Shown piece after piece: positions 30,449 to 39,550 of a DNA stretch of 47,670 nt. Position 1 is the first letter of the stretch. Each line of letters opens with the position of its first letter. Under the pieces are notes generated by a model. It was not told where the DNA came from and made no database searches. It was given only the letters and a program-made list of their open reading frames with translations. The DNA is from UBA3910 sp964626065 (GTDB taxonomy: Bacteria; Bacillota; Limnochordia; Darwinibacteriales; Darwinibacteriaceae): contig CAZVDE010000012.1 of NCBI GenBank assembly GCA_964626065.1, forward strand, positions 1 to 47,670, written 5' to 3'. A program made the translations under genes and the position numbers.

Positions 30449-30757
30449 TTAGCCCAATTTTTCCAGCAGTTCGCTTCTTTGGCGCTTACCAAGCCCTTTG
30501 ACCCTGCGATTTTCGTTAATGCCGATTTCCTTCATTAGTTTTGCTGAAGTTACCTTGCCTACCTGAGGCAGTGACTCGAGCAGATAAACAACGCGCATTC
30601 TGGCAACTACTTCATCATCAGCCGCATCCAGCACATCTTGTAACGTGATTATACCCTTTTTCAACTGCGAACGCAATTCTGCCCTTTTGCTCCGCATCTC
30701 TTGCGCCTTTTTTAAAGCCTCCATCTTTTCTTCCCGGGTTAAAACTGGCAGTGACAT
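30449..30757 (-). CDS. mihF: mIHF-type integration host factor (actinobacterial type)
   Basis: A 102-residue protein: N-terminal basic helix (LTREEKMEALKKAQEMRSKR, then AELRSQLKKG) and a helix-turn-helix/H2TH segment LLESLPQVGKVTSAKLMKEIGI with the end RRVKGLGKRQRSELL. This is the mIHF fold, a nucleoid protein that bends DNA, best known in mycobacteria and Streptomyces just upstream of gmk. The same position next to gmk is kept here with remA between. No HU-like features. Confidence 0.9.
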   Translation of the reverse strand: MSLPVLTREEKMEALKKAQEMRSKRAELRSQLKKGIITLQDVLDAADDEVVARMRVVYLLESLPQVGKVTSAKLMKEIGINENRRVKGLGKRQRSELLEKLG

Positions 30758-30793
30758 GGGTTCACCCCCTTCAGCATCGAATTTTCCGTTTCG

Positions 30794-31672
30794 TTATTCA
30801 ATGTTCTGCACTTGTTCCCGCATTTTTTCCAGTTCGCTCTTTAGTTCCACAACGCAGCTTGCAATATGTACATCATTGCCCTTGGAACCGATTGTATTAA
30901 CTTCGCGGTTCATTTCCTGCAGTAAAAAATCAAGCCTGCGCCCAATGGATTCGTCCGCCCGCAAACAATGCTTAAATTGCTGAACATGGCTGCTCAAACG
31001 CACTAATTCTTCATCGATGCTGCATTTTTCCGCATAGATCGCCACTTCACCCAGGAAGCGTTCTTCTGTAATGGTTGTCCCTTCTATCAATTCGGCGAGG
31101 CGCTCCGCCAGCCTGGCGCGGTAATCTTCAACTACGGCGGGGGCAGTTGCTGCCACCTTTTCCAAAAGGGCCTCGATGCGGCCCACCTTGTCCAATAAAT
31201 CAGCCTGCAGGCTCTGCCCCTCCCGGCCGCGCATGGCCTCCAAGCAATCCAAAGCCCGGCCCGCCGCCTGTAGGCAGAGCTGATTGAGACTTGTCCAGTC
31301 TAACTCCGGTTCGCCCACAAGCAGCACATCGGGCAGGAGCAAGACCTGCGCCAAAGTAACCGGTTCAGCGCTGCCCATAGTGGCGCGCACTACGTCAAGC
31401 GCTTGCAGATAACCGGCCAAAAGCCCCGTGTTAACTTCAACAATTCGCTCTTTTTCTCCGAAGTCCTCCACATTGACGCTAACTTCCACCCGCCCCCGGG
31501 ACAGCCTGCCTTGGATTTCGCCCCGCAGGCCTTCTTCCAGCCGGCCGTACTGCCTGGGCAGGCGAAAGAACAAATCTAAGTAACGATGGTTTACCGACTT
31601 TACCTCCACCGACACCTTATAGTGTTCGTTGGCTGCCTCGCCTTGTCCAAATCCGGTCATGCTCTTGATCAA
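30794..31672 (-). CDS. yicC: YicC/YloC family endoribonuclease
   Basis: A 292-residue protein beginning MIKSMTGFGQGE, with VEVKSVNHRYLDLFFRLP and the C-terminal RRLDFLLQEMNREVNTIGSK and HIASCVVELKSELEKMREQVQNIE. The family has endoribonuclease activity. It starts with TTG at 31672, with GGAGGCGGG upstream; this start gives the conserved MIKSMTGFG. First gene of the yicC-mihF-remA-gmk-rpoZ-priA operon. Confidence 0.94.
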   Translation of the reverse strand: MIKSMTGFGQGEAANEHYKVSVEVKSVNHRYLDLFFRLPRQYGRLEEGLRGEIQGRLSRGRVEVSVNVEDFGEKERIVEVNTGLLAGYLQALDVVRATMGSAEPVTLAQVLLLPDVLLVGEPELDWTSLNQLCLQAAGRALDCLEAMRGREGQSLQADLLDKVGRIEALLEKVAATAPAVVEDYRARLAERLAELIEGTTITEERFLGEVAIYAEKCSIDEELVRLSSHVQQFKHCLRADESIGRRLDFLLQEMNREVNTIGSKGNDVHIASCVVELKSELEKMREQVQNIE

Positions 31673-31745
31673 ATTTTCCCGCCTCCAAGCTAATACCCAT
31701 CATTATCCTTTAGTTCGGTATTTGGAAATTAAATCCTGCCTTGAG

Positions 31746-34415
31746 CTAGACTTTTAAGACAGAAAGGTGCCTGCGCAGCGCCCTTTTTACTAAGCGGGCC
31801 ACCGTTTCTAAAAAGAGCGGCAGCTGCGCAAAAAGAGCCACGATAATCCAGTCCTCAACTGTTAAGGAGACCGTTTGAAAGATTACTTTCATAAAATCGT
31901 GGTAGAGAATGAAAACTTGAGCGGCGGCCGAAATGAACACGGCACCCAACAGATACAGGTTGCCACCGATCCCGGTATCAAATACGGAGTAGCGCTCAGA
32001 ACGGCACTGGAAAGCAAAAATCAGCTGGGCCATGACCAAGACGGTAAAGGCAAGCGTGCGCGCCCGATCGACCTCTGCGGGGTAACGCCACAAATAAAGG
32101 GCGAAGGCGCCCAGGGCGGTCAAGCTGATTGTCACGCCGGAAAAAAGGATGCGGACTAATAGACCGCGGGCGAAAACCCCCTCCCCGGGGTGGCGCGGCG
32201 GCTGCAGCAGCAGATCTCCATCCGCATCATCCAAGCCGAGCGCAATCGCGGGCAGCCCGTCCGTGACCAAGTTCATCCACAAAATCTGCATGGGCACCAA
32301 GGGCAGGGGCAGGCCTAAAAGAGTGGCCATGAGCATTGTCAAGACTTCCCCAACGTTGCAGCCCAGCAGATAGCGGATGAATTTGCGGATATTTTCATAG
32401 ATGGCCCGCCCTTCGCGCACCGCGCCGATAATCGTTTCGTAATTGTCATCAACTAAAACCATATCAGAAGCTTCGCGGGTCACGTCCGTACCCTGAATGC
32501 CCATGCTGATGCCGATATCCGCTTCTCGCACCGCGGGGGCATCGTTGACCCCGTCACCGGTCATGGCCACGATTTCACCATTTCGCTGCAAGGCCCGCAC
32601 GATGGAGAGCTTGTGGGCCGGTGCCACCCTGGCAAAAACGGCGGTTTGCTCAATGTGGCGGGACTGTTCTTTAGCGGTCAAAGCCTCCCACTCGCTGCCC
32701 GTAAGCACTTGGTGCCTGGTATTGGAAAAAAGGCCGATCCGCCGCGCGATTGCCGCGGCTGTCTGTTTGTGATCGCCCGTAACCATGATGGTACTGATTC
32801 CTCCCCGGGCAGCCGCCCTGACCGCTGCGGGCACTTCGGGCCGAGGGGGATCAAGCATGCCCACTAGCCCCGTCAAAATCAGGCCCCTCTCCCACTGTTC
32901 AGCGCCGGGTATTTTTTTACCCAGCGGCTTATAGGCTGTTGCCAAAACACGCAAGGCCTGCTCCGCCATGTTTTCCAAAACGGCCTGGGCCTCCCGGCGG
33001 CGAGCGTGATTTAGGCTGACCAGGCCGCTTTTTACCCGCATCTGGGTGCAGCGCTGTAAAATAACGTCGGGGGCACCCTTCACCAAACTCAGATATTCGC
33101 CGTCGGCCTTAATGATCGCGGACATGCGCTTGCGGTCCGAATCAAAGGGCAGGCTGCCCATTTCGGGGTACACCTTCTTTAAACGGCTTTGATCTAACCC
33201 CCCCTGCTCCGCAAAACGCAAAAGGGCCACCTCTGTGGGATCACCGAATATTTCACCCCTGCCGTAACTCTCGGCCCTAGTACACAGGGAGGAAATCAAC
33301 CCGGTATAATAAAGTCCGTCTTCGCCCCTCTTCACCAGGGGGAGTTTTTGGCCATCGTGCAAGCTGAAGTGGCCTTCACCGGTCCACACTTCCTGCACTT
33401 CCATCTGGTTTAGCGTCAAAGTACCCGTTTTATCGGCACAGATTATGGTGGCGCAGCCCAGTGTTTCCACCGCGGGCAGCTGCCTGATGATGGCCCGCCT
33501 CTTGCTCATCTTCTGCACACCCACCGAAAGGGCGATGGTGACCACTGCGGGCAGCCCTTCCGGAATGGCGGCCACCGCTAGCGTGACCCCCACCATGAAC
33601 ATCTTATAAATGGGGAAACCCTGCTTGACGCCTGCCGCAAAAACAACAGCCACTATGGCTAAACAGGCCACAACAATGATCTTGCCCAGCTGGTTTAAAC
33701 GGCGCTGCAGAGGCGTGGCCGTTTCCGGTTTTTCCTGCAGCAGGTGGGCGATTTCCCCAATCTCCGTATCCATTCCGGTTGCGGCCACAACCGCCTTGCC
33801 ATAGCCGCGGCTGACAAGCGTGCTTTTAAAAACGACGTTTTTTAGATCGCCCAGCGAAGCGCCTGTGCCGCCCCGCCACAGCTCATCTTTTGTCACAGGC
33901 AGCGATTCGCCCGTCAAATTTGACTCATCCAGGGCCAAAAGCTGGCTTTCCAAAAGGCGGGCATCTGCCGGCACCCGATCGCCCGGTTCCAAATAGATAA
34001 TGTCACCCGGCACCACCTCAGCGGCATCGATCAGCGTCTTGTGGCCGTCCCTGAGCACCCGGCTGTGGGGCGCGGTCAGTTTGCGCAGGGCATCGAGCGA
34101 TCTTTCCGCCCGGTATTCCTGCACAAAGCCCAAGATGGAGTTTAAAAAAACGATGGCCAAGATGGCGGTGGCATCTAAAAATTCTCCTAAAAATAAAGAG
34201 ACGACCACCGTCCCCAGCAGGACCAGGACCATAAAGTCCTGAAATTGGCCGACAAAAATAAGCCAGGGGGAGGCGGGCGGCGCGGTAATCAAAACATTGG
34301 GGCCGCCCCGGGCCAGGCGTTTAGCCGCTTCCCGGCCGGACAGCCCACCCTTGGCATCCGTTTTTAGTTCCGTGATCAATTTATTAAGGGGAGTGAAATG
34401 CCACTCTTTAGCCAC
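31746..34415 (-). CDS. Calcium-transporting P-type ATPase (PMR1/SERCA-like)
   Basis: An 889-residue type IIA P-type ATPase exporting Ca2+ (possibly Mn2+). TGES (168-171, actuator), PEGLP (285-289, ion site), phosphorylated Asp328 in CADKTGTLT, KGAPD for nucleotide binding, VTGDHKQTA and MTGDGVNDAPA are all present, with about ten membrane segments. A GTG start is used with only a weak ribosome site. It has no tight link to neighbours; the gap to the TPR gene holds the inverted repeat CCCGGAAT/ATTCCGGG. Confidence 0.94.
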   Translation of the reverse strand: MAKEWHFTPLNKLITELKTDAKGGLSGREAAKRLARGGPNVLITAPPASPWLIFVGQFQDFMVLVLLGTVVVSLFLGEFLDATAILAIVFLNSILGFVQEYRAERSLDALRKLTAPHSRVLRDGHKTLIDAAEVVPGDIIYLEPGDRVPADARLLESQLLALDESNLTGESLPVTKDELWRGGTGASLGDLKNVVFKSTLVSRGYGKAVVAATGMDTEIGEIAHLLQEKPETATPLQRRLNQLGKIIVVACLAIVAVVFAAGVKQGFPIYKMFMVGVTLAVAAIPEGLPAVVTIALSVGVQKMSKRRAIIRQLPAVETLGCATIICADKTGTLTLNQMEVQEVWTGEGHFSLHDGQKLPLVKRGEDGLYYTGLISSLCTRAESYGRGEIFGDPTEVALLRFAEQGGLDQSRLKKVYPEMGSLPFDSDRKRMSAIIKADGEYLSLVKGAPDVILQRCTQMRVKSGLVSLNHARRREAQAVLENMAEQALRVLATAYKPLGKKIPGAEQWERGLILTGLVGMLDPPRPEVPAAVRAAARGGISTIMVTGDHKQTAAAIARRIGLFSNTRHQVLTGSEWEALTAKEQSRHIEQTAVFARVAPAHKLSIVRALQRNGEIVAMTGDGVNDAPAVREADIGISMGIQGTDVTREASDMVLVDDNYETIIGAVREGRAIYENIRKFIRYLLGCNVGEVLTMLMATLLGLPLPLVPMQILWMNLVTDGLPAIALGLDDADGDLLLQPPRHPGEGVFARGLLVRILFSGVTISLTALGAFALYLWRYPAEVDRARTLAFTVLVMAQLIFAFQCRSERYSVFDTGIGGNLYLLGAVFISAAAQVFILYHDFMKVIFQTVSLTVEDWIIVALFAQLPLFLETVARLVKRALRRHLSVLKV

Positions 34416-34484
34416 TATCCGTTCACTTCTTTCCCGGAATCTTTAGTGCAAATGTATTCCGGGCGGGGCGAAAATATTACGTCC

Positions 34485-35231
34485 TCAAGGCCGCGCGGAC
34501 TCACTCTCTTTCAATTCTTGCATGCGCTGCCGAGCGTGTTCCGCCTTTTCCGCAAGCCCGGCCGCTTCATAGGAAATGGCCAAATAATAATGGAGCGGCG
34601 CATAGCGGGGCGCCTGTAACTGGGCCTGCTCCAATGTGGCAATCGCCTCTTCATATTCGCCCAATTGGTAGAGGGCTTTGCCGAGCGCAAAACGGGCCTC
34701 GAAACAGTCGCCCGACTCTTCCAGCGCCCTGCGGTAGGATTCTTCCGCTTCAATAAATTCTTCCCGTTCGTAGGCAATGTGGCCCAAACCTAGGTAGGCT
34801 TGGGCAAAGGCCTGTCCGTCTTCGTTAGGGGAAATCGCCTTCTCATAATGGGCCGCGGCCTCACCGGTGCGCCCCATTTCTGCGTACATATCGCCGATCA
34901 GCGAGTTGACCCAGATTTCCTCCGGATGCTCGCTGGCAAACTCCAATAAGTAGCCAAGCGCCGTACCGGGCCGATCTAGGTACTGATAAATTAAGCCCAG
35001 CATTAAGTTTGCCTCCGCGGCCGATTTTTCCTCCTTGGCTGCCCGGCCGAATTCGGAAATGGCCAAGCCGATGGGGTTCACGTTGGGAAAACTTTCCTCC
35101 ACCCGCACCGAATGATAAAAGAGGGCTTCGTATCCGTTGTACAGCATTCCGGCAACGCTGTCCGCCTGAACCAAAACCGCCCCCAGCATCAGGATAATTA
35201 CTACTGCTGCAATCTTTTTCCATTGTTTCAT
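34485..35231 (-). CDS. Secreted or membrane-anchored TPR protein
   Basis: A 248-residue protein: N-terminal signal/anchor (KIAAVVIILMLGAVLVQA, residues 6-23) followed by at least four tetratricopeptide repeats from ~70 to 240 (for example AYLGLGHIAYEREEFIEAEE, ARFALGKALYQLGEYEEAI and YYLAISYEAAGLAEKAEHA). It probably acts as a protein-binding scaffold outside the membrane. No Cys-lipobox is seen. ATG follows AAGGAG. Divergent from rqcH. Confidence 0.8.
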   Translation of the reverse strand: MKQWKKIAAVVIILMLGAVLVQADSVAGMLYNGYEALFYHSVRVEESFPNVNPIGLAISEFGRAAKEEKSAAEANLMLGLIYQYLDRPGTALGYLLEFASEHPEEIWVNSLIGDMYAEMGRTGEAAAHYEKAISPNEDGQAFAQAYLGLGHIAYEREEFIEAEESYRRALEESGDCFEARFALGKALYQLGEYEEAIATLEQAQLQAPRYAPLHYYLAISYEAAGLAEKAEHARQRMQELKESESARP

Positions 35232-35252
35232 TCTGCCACAACTCCTTAGGGG

Positions 35253-35281
35253 AATAAACCATTCCTAAAAAGACAGCGCAA
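35253..35281 (-). promoter_or_regulatory. Possible SigA promoter of the TPR gene
   Basis: Minus strand TTGCGC, 17-bp spacer, TTTATT, each four of six to consensus, 22 bp before the start codon. Confidence 0.35.
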
Positions 35282-35332
35282 CGCGCACTGACTAATATTC
35301 TCCATTTAGCGCCGTTTACCTTCCCGTGACTG

Positions 35333-35361
35333 TTGAGGCCAATCATTGCCAGTGATATAAT
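35333..35361 (+). promoter_or_regulatory. SigA promoter of rqcH
   Basis: TTGAGG (35333-35338), 17-bp spacer, perfect TATAAT (35356-35361), 20 bp before the start codon, so the leader is very short. Confidence 0.75.
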
Positions 35362-35381
35362 AGCAACCGAGGAGTGGTAAT

Positions 35382-37097
35382 ATGCCCTTGGATGGCCTAA
35401 CTTTGCAAGTATTGATCACAGAACTGAACGAACGCTTAAAAAACGGGCGCGTTTTAAAGATTTATCAACCCGCGCCACACACAATAACGCTCCAACTGCG
35501 GCTGCCCGGGGAGACACAGATCCTGCTCATTTCGGCCGATGCGGATTTTCCCCGGCTGCACACCGTAAACAAACAGCCCGATAACCCCCTAAACCCGCCC
35601 GCTTTCTGCATGCTGCTGCGCAAATATTTGGAACCCAGCAGGCTGATCGGCCTAACGCAGCAGGGTGCGGATCGCATTGTCCATTTGCACTTGGAGGGCG
35701 TTGATCCGGCGGGAGAGCTCGTTGAGTACCGCTTGGTTTTTGAACTTCTAGGCCGTCACAGCAACTTGTACTTAGTGGATCAAGAAGGTACTATTCTCGA
35801 TGCCATCAAGCGCTTCCCGGAAGCGGGCATCGGGCCCGGCAGTGCCTACCGCGCCCCCTCCGATCAGGGCAAACTGGAACCGGGGGCGATCGATAAAACA
35901 GCTTTTTTAACCGGTATCCGCCTCGAGCCCGCCGGAAATAAAGTGTGGCGCTGGCTGCAGAATACACTGCAGGGTTTCAGCAAAACTGCCGCGCAAGAAG
36001 TGCTGCGCCGGGCGGGTTTTGCCGAAACGGTTGAACGCCGCGAGCTCAGCGAAAAAGATTGGGAGACTCTTTATACTTCCCTGCAAAGCCTAATGGCGGA
36101 ATTGGCCCAGGGCGGCTCACCTGCTTATTACCCGCTGGAAGATGATTTCGCCGCTTACCGGCTTACCGGTAAAGAGGCCGTAAACCATGCCGATACCGAT
36201 CGGCTCCTGCGGGAGGTACTGGGCCAAAAAAGCGCCACACAGCACACCAACTTGCTTGCTAACTCGCTGAAGAGGCGGGTGAACACCCATTACAAGCGTG
36301 TTTTAAAAAAGGAAGAGATTCAAAAAACTGCCCTTTTAGAGGCGGAGCAGGCTGAGCAGTGGCGCCTGCGCGGTGAGCTATTAACTGCCAATTTCCATCT
36401 GCTCCAACCCGGTTTGCAAGAAATTGAAGTTGTAGATTATACCCGGGCCGAACAGCCCCTTCTGAAAATCGAGTTAGACCCGCTGCTGGGGCCCGCGGCC
36501 AATGTGCAGCGCATTTTTAAGCGCTATCAAAAAGCCAAGGCCAGCCAAAAACATACCGCGCGGCACTTAAGAAGAACGCGCTTGGAACGAAAGTATTTAG
36601 AGGATGTTCTTGTGCAGATCGAAATGGCCGATGCTAAGGACATCTTACAGGAAATAGAGCTGGAATTGGCGGCGGAAGGCTATCTAAAACAAAAGGCCCA
36701 AAACCGGCGCAGAGAGAAAGAAAAAGCGCAGGAACCGGCACGCTATCTATCGCAAGATGGGCTCACTATTTTAGTGGGGCGCAACAACAGGCAAAACGAT
36801 CTCCTTACTTTCAAGCTCAGCTCGCCCCGGCATTTGTGGCTCCATGCCCGCCAGCTGCCGGGCAGCCATGTGATCGTACTGGCGGAGGGCAGCATTCCCC
36901 CGGAAACCCTGCAGCAGGCCGCCTGCCTGGCCGCTTATTTTTCCCGGGGGCGCAATTCAAGCAGCGTCCCGGTGGATTATACCGAGCGGCGCCATGTGCG
37001 CAAACCGCGAGGCGCCAAACCGGGCTTTGTCCGCTACGAGCAGGCACAAACAATCTTTGTCAATCCCAACGAGTGCCAACTGCCCCCACAAGTATAA
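35382..37097 (+). CDS. rqcH: Ribosome quality control protein RqcH (NFACT/FbpA family)
   Basis: A 571-residue protein that adds alanine tails to stalled nascent chains on 50S subunits. The NFACT-N domain starts MPLDGLTLQVLITELNERLK; Asp97-Arg98 (ADRIVHL) is the conserved DR pair. HhH and coiled-coil regions (~300-440) follow, and the C-terminal NFACT-R domain has LWLHARQLPGSHVI and VDYTERRHVRKPRGAKPGF. It was formerly annotated as fibronectin-binding protein. Own promoter and terminator. Confidence 0.95.
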   Translation: MPLDGLTLQVLITELNERLKNGRVLKIYQPAPHTITLQLRLPGETQILLISADADFPRLHTVNKQPDNPLNPPAFCMLLRKYLEPSRLIGLTQQGADRIVHLHLEGVDPAGELVEYRLVFELLGRHSNLYLVDQEGTILDAIKRFPEAGIGPGSAYRAPSDQGKLEPGAIDKTAFLTGIRLEPAGNKVWRWLQNTLQGFSKTAAQEVLRRAGFAETVERRELSEKDWETLYTSLQSLMAELAQGGSPAYYPLEDDFAAYRLTGKEAVNHADTDRLLREVLGQKSATQHTNLLANSLKRRVNTHYKRVLKKEEIQKTALLEAEQAEQWRLRGELLTANFHLLQPGLQEIEVVDYTRAEQPLLKIELDPLLGPAANVQRIFKRYQKAKASQKHTARHLRRTRLERKYLEDVLVQIEMADAKDILQEIELELAAEGYLKQKAQNRRREKEKAQEPARYLSQDGLTILVGRNNRQNDLLTFKLSSPRHLWLHARQLPGSHVIVLAEGSIPPETLQQAACLAAYFSRGRNSSSVPVDYTERRHVRKPRGAKPGFVRYEQAQTIFVNPNECQLPPQV

Positions 37098-37156
37098 ACA
37101 ACAAGAAGCAGGCGAGTCCGCCTTGCGGCCATCTGCACCTGCCCCTTGTCTCGCTG

Positions 37157-37200
37157 AAAATAAAGGTTACCTAAGCATTTAGGTAATCTTTATTTTCTTG
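37157..37200 (+). terminator. Terminator of rqcH
   Basis: An 18-bp stem with one G-T pair (AAAATAAAGGTTACCTAA with its complement) and a 4-nt loop, ending in TTTATTTTCTT. Confidence 0.85.
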
Positions 37201-37201
37201 T

Positions 37202-37230
37202 GAAGTAAAGTTCTAGCTGCCGGCGAATAT
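37202..37230 (+). promoter_or_regulatory. Possible SigH-like promoter before the RsfA-like gene
   Basis: GAAGTAAAG, 11-bp spacer, GGCGAATAT. The -10 matches RnnGAATww fully; the -35 differs from AGGAww in one central base. An imperfect inverted repeat (GAATATTC..GAAGAATATT) follows at 37225-37254. Confidence 0.35.
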
Positions 37231-37299
37231 TCCTCTTTTAATTGAAGAATATTTCGTTTTTCCCATGTTTACAACTCTTTATCGTTCTTGGCCCACTTA

Positions 37300-37328
37300 G
37301 CATAAGCCTCTGCCTTTCGGTCATACTA
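37300..37328 (+). promoter_or_regulatory. SigG-type (forespore) promoter
   Basis: GCATA (37300-37304), 17-bp spacer, CATACTA (37322-37328), matching the SigG pattern GHATR/CATnHTA, 35 bp before the RsfA-like start codon. Confidence 0.6.
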
Positions 37329-37363
37329 ATAGAACAAAGACTTTAGGGCAAGGGGGATTCATT

Positions 37364-38026
37364 ATGACGAGCGACAAACAAACCGCGGCCGCCGAAAAGA
37401 CGCCCGCACGCATTTGGACGGAAGAAGAAAAGGATGTTGTCTGGGAACAGACCTGCCGGGCAAAGGAAAACAGCCAACCCCTGACCGGGGCATTTCGTAA
37501 AGCGGCCAAGATCCTGCCGCACCGTTCCGAAGCGGCCATTGGCATGCTTTACTATAATGTACTGCGCAAAGAGAGGGAAGAACCGGAAGCAAAGCCCGCC
37601 GCCCAGCCGGAGTTTAAGGTGGATAAACGCCTGCTGGAAGCATTCCAGGGCCTGCCCGAGTATATGCACGAACTGCATAAAAAGATGAAGAGGTTCGAAG
37701 AGCGCCTGCAAAATCCCGATCCGGCCGCAATACTTACCGCCCTAGCAAGCCTGGCCGCACGGGACGGGGAACAAGAAGCCTATAAACTGGAGCTGCAAAC
37801 ACTGCAGGAAGAGAATAAAGCCCTGCGCGAGGAGAATGATCAACTGCAGCAGGATTTAGAGAAGTTGAAGCAGTCCTATGATGATGCCCTGGGCATTTAC
37901 GATATGTTTACCAACATGGCCAGCATTTCGCAGATTATGAGCCTTGGTGATTTTAAACAGCAGATGAAAACAACACTGGACAAATGGGGCAATGTTTTAG
38001 AGATCACCTTTGACCGCCAACTCTAA
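37364..38026 (+). CDS. RsfA-like, SANT/Myb-like DNA-binding coiled-coil protein
   Basis: A 220-residue protein. Residues ~15-70 (RIWTEEEKDVVWEQTCRA, FRKAAKILPHRSEAAIGMLYY) form a tri-helical Myb/SANT-like domain resembling prespore regulator RsfA. Residues ~135-180 (ELQTLQEENKALREENDQLQ) are a coiled coil. Only a distant resemblance can be claimed, but a SigG-type promoter directly upstream fits a forespore transcription factor. ATG follows AAGGGGG. Monocistronic, with a terminator shared with the convergent permease gene. Confidence 0.55.
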   Translation: MTSDKQTAAAEKTPARIWTEEEKDVVWEQTCRAKENSQPLTGAFRKAAKILPHRSEAAIGMLYYNVLRKEREEPEAKPAAQPEFKVDKRLLEAFQGLPEYMHELHKKMKRFEERLQNPDPAAILTALASLAARDGEQEAYKLELQTLQEENKALREENDQLQQDLEKLKQSYDDALGIYDMFTNMASISQIMSLGDFKQQMKTTLDKWGNVLEITFDRQL

Positions 38027-38042
38027 AGATGCCGGAATACAA

Positions 38043-38078
38043 AAAGAGATCGGCGCCGTTTGGCCGATCTCTTTGTAC
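38043..38078. terminator. Bidirectional terminator between the RsfA-like gene and azgA
   Basis: AAAGAGATCGGC/GCCGATCTCTTT, a 12-bp perfect stem with an 8-nt loop. T bases follow on both strands (TTTTT on the minus strand). Confidence 0.88.
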
Positions 38079-38091
38079 GTTTGGGGAGATG

Positions 38092-39435
38092 CTACTTTAT
38101 GAACACAAAGTAGACTGCGAAAATTAAAGCCAAAACGTTAATTATCCAGTTCGATTTGTTTTTGCTCTTCACCACGTTATTGATGACAGCCCAAGAGATG
38201 AAGCCCAGCCCAATGCCGTTGGCAATGCTGTAAGTAAAGGGCATGGCCGCAATGGTCAAAAACGCCGGGAATGCCTGGGTGAAATCGCCCCATTCAATCT
38301 TTAAGACGTTCTGCATCATCAAAACACCCACCACAATCAAGGCGGGAGCGGTTGCCGCTCCGGGGACAAGGGCCACTAAGGGCGAGAAGAAGAGGGCAAC
38401 TACAAATAAAAGCGAAACTACTATGCCCGTTAAGCCGGTGCGCCCACCCGCAGCAACGCCCGCAGTGCTTTCCACATAGGTAGTTGTGGTACTCGTACCA
38501 AACAAAGCGCCCGCCACAGTGGCGATGGCATCAGCCATAAACGCGCTGCCCGAACGGGGCAGATTGCCCTTTTCATCCAGATAGCCCGATTGGGTGGAAA
38601 CACCCACAAGGGTACCCGCGGTATCAAACAGATCCACCATAAACAAAGACAGCATCAAACCGATGGAGCCCGCGGTAAAGGCTTGGGAAAAATCAAGTTT
38701 AAAGGCGGTGCTGGTAAAGCTCTCCCAGGCCGGGATAGCCACGATTCCGGTATATTGGCCCGAAACGCCGATAGCCGGGATCATTCCGAATAAGGTGGCG
38801 GCAATAATGCTCCACAACAGCGCTCCCTTGACTTTTAAGGCATATAAGATTGCCGCGATGAGCAAACCGAACAAAGCGGTGATCGCCACGGGCGAAGAAA
38901 GATCGCCTAAAGCTACAAAAGTTGCGGGATCGGAGACAACGATTTCCGCGTTGGAAAAGCCGATTAGGGCAATAAACATACCGATTCCGGCACTGATTGC
39001 CGCTTTCAGCGACATGGGGATGCTGTCAATCAGCAAACTGCGAAACTTGCTGGCGCTGAGGATGATAAAGAGCACACCTTCGATAAACACCAGGGCTAAG
39101 GCCCCCTCCCAGCCCACAACGGAAGCAACGGAAAAAGCAAAGAAAGCATTCAGGCCCATACCCGGGGCTAAAGCGAAGGGATAGTTGGACATTAAGGCCA
39201 TGGCGGCCGTTCCCACGATACTGGCTAAAATGGTGGCAATAAACACACCCTCTTTGGGCATACCCGCAATGGACAGCAGATCGGGGTTTACAAAAATAAT
39301 GTAAACCATGGTCAAAAAGGTGGTGATTCCGGCCACTATTTCTGTGCGGACATCTGTCTTGTTCTCCCTCAACTTAAACTGGCGATCCAGCCAGCTGCGC
39401 TCGCTTGGCGCGGCGTGCTTCGATTTAGTACTCAT
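38092..39435 (-). CDS. AzgA/PbuG-type purine permease (NCS2)
   Basis: A 447-residue membrane protein with 13-14 segments. The signatures TEIVAGITTFLTMVYIIFVNP, APGMGLNAFFAF, DLFDTAGTLVGV and GTSTTTTYVESTAGVAAGGRTGL are those of the AzgA subgroup, which imports adenine, guanine or hypoxanthine by proton symport. No purine riboswitch is seen upstream; instead there is a SigH-like motif. ATG or the preceding bases have AGGAGGG as ribosome site. Confidence 0.92.
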   Translation of the reverse strand: MSTKSKHAAPSERSWLDRQFKLRENKTDVRTEIVAGITTFLTMVYIIFVNPDLLSIAGMPKEGVFIATILASIVGTAAMALMSNYPFALAPGMGLNAFFAFSVASVVGWEGALALVFIEGVLFIILSASKFRSLLIDSIPMSLKAAISAGIGMFIALIGFSNAEIVVSDPATFVALGDLSSPVAITALFGLLIAAILYALKVKGALLWSIIAATLFGMIPAIGVSGQYTGIVAIPAWESFTSTAFKLDFSQAFTAGSIGLMLSLFMVDLFDTAGTLVGVSTQSGYLDEKGNLPRSGSAFMADAIATVAGALFGTSTTTTYVESTAGVAAGGRTGLTGIVVSLLFVVALFFSPLVALVPGAATAPALIVVGVLMMQNVLKIEWGDFTQAFPAFLTIAAMPFTYSIANGIGLGFISWAVINNVVKSKNKSNWIINVLALIFAVYFVFIK

Positions 39436-39484
39436 TCACCCAGACCCTCCTAAAGGCAATAGTTTATTTGTCAGACACGGTAAT

Positions 39485-39512
39485 CCTTCGCCAATAGGCG
39501 GTAGATTCCTGC
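39485..39512 (-). promoter_or_regulatory. SigH-like promoter motif of the purine permease
   Basis: Minus strand GCAGGAATC, 11-bp spacer, GGCGAAGG. It shares GCAGGAAT and GGCGAA at exactly the spacing found at spo0A, but the -10 has GAAG instead of GAAT. Confidence 0.4.
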
Positions 39513-39550
39513 TGCCAAGACCAAAATGATTCGCTTTTTTGCCCCTTTCT

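Noticed and set aside
34433..34463. Inverted repeat CCCGGAAT/ATTCCGGG as terminator of the TPR gene
   Set aside because: No T run follows on either strand; it may be an operator but there is no further support.
39436..39550. Purine riboswitch upstream of the purine permease
   Set aside because: The conserved aptamer core is absent; the segment instead shows a SigH-like motif.
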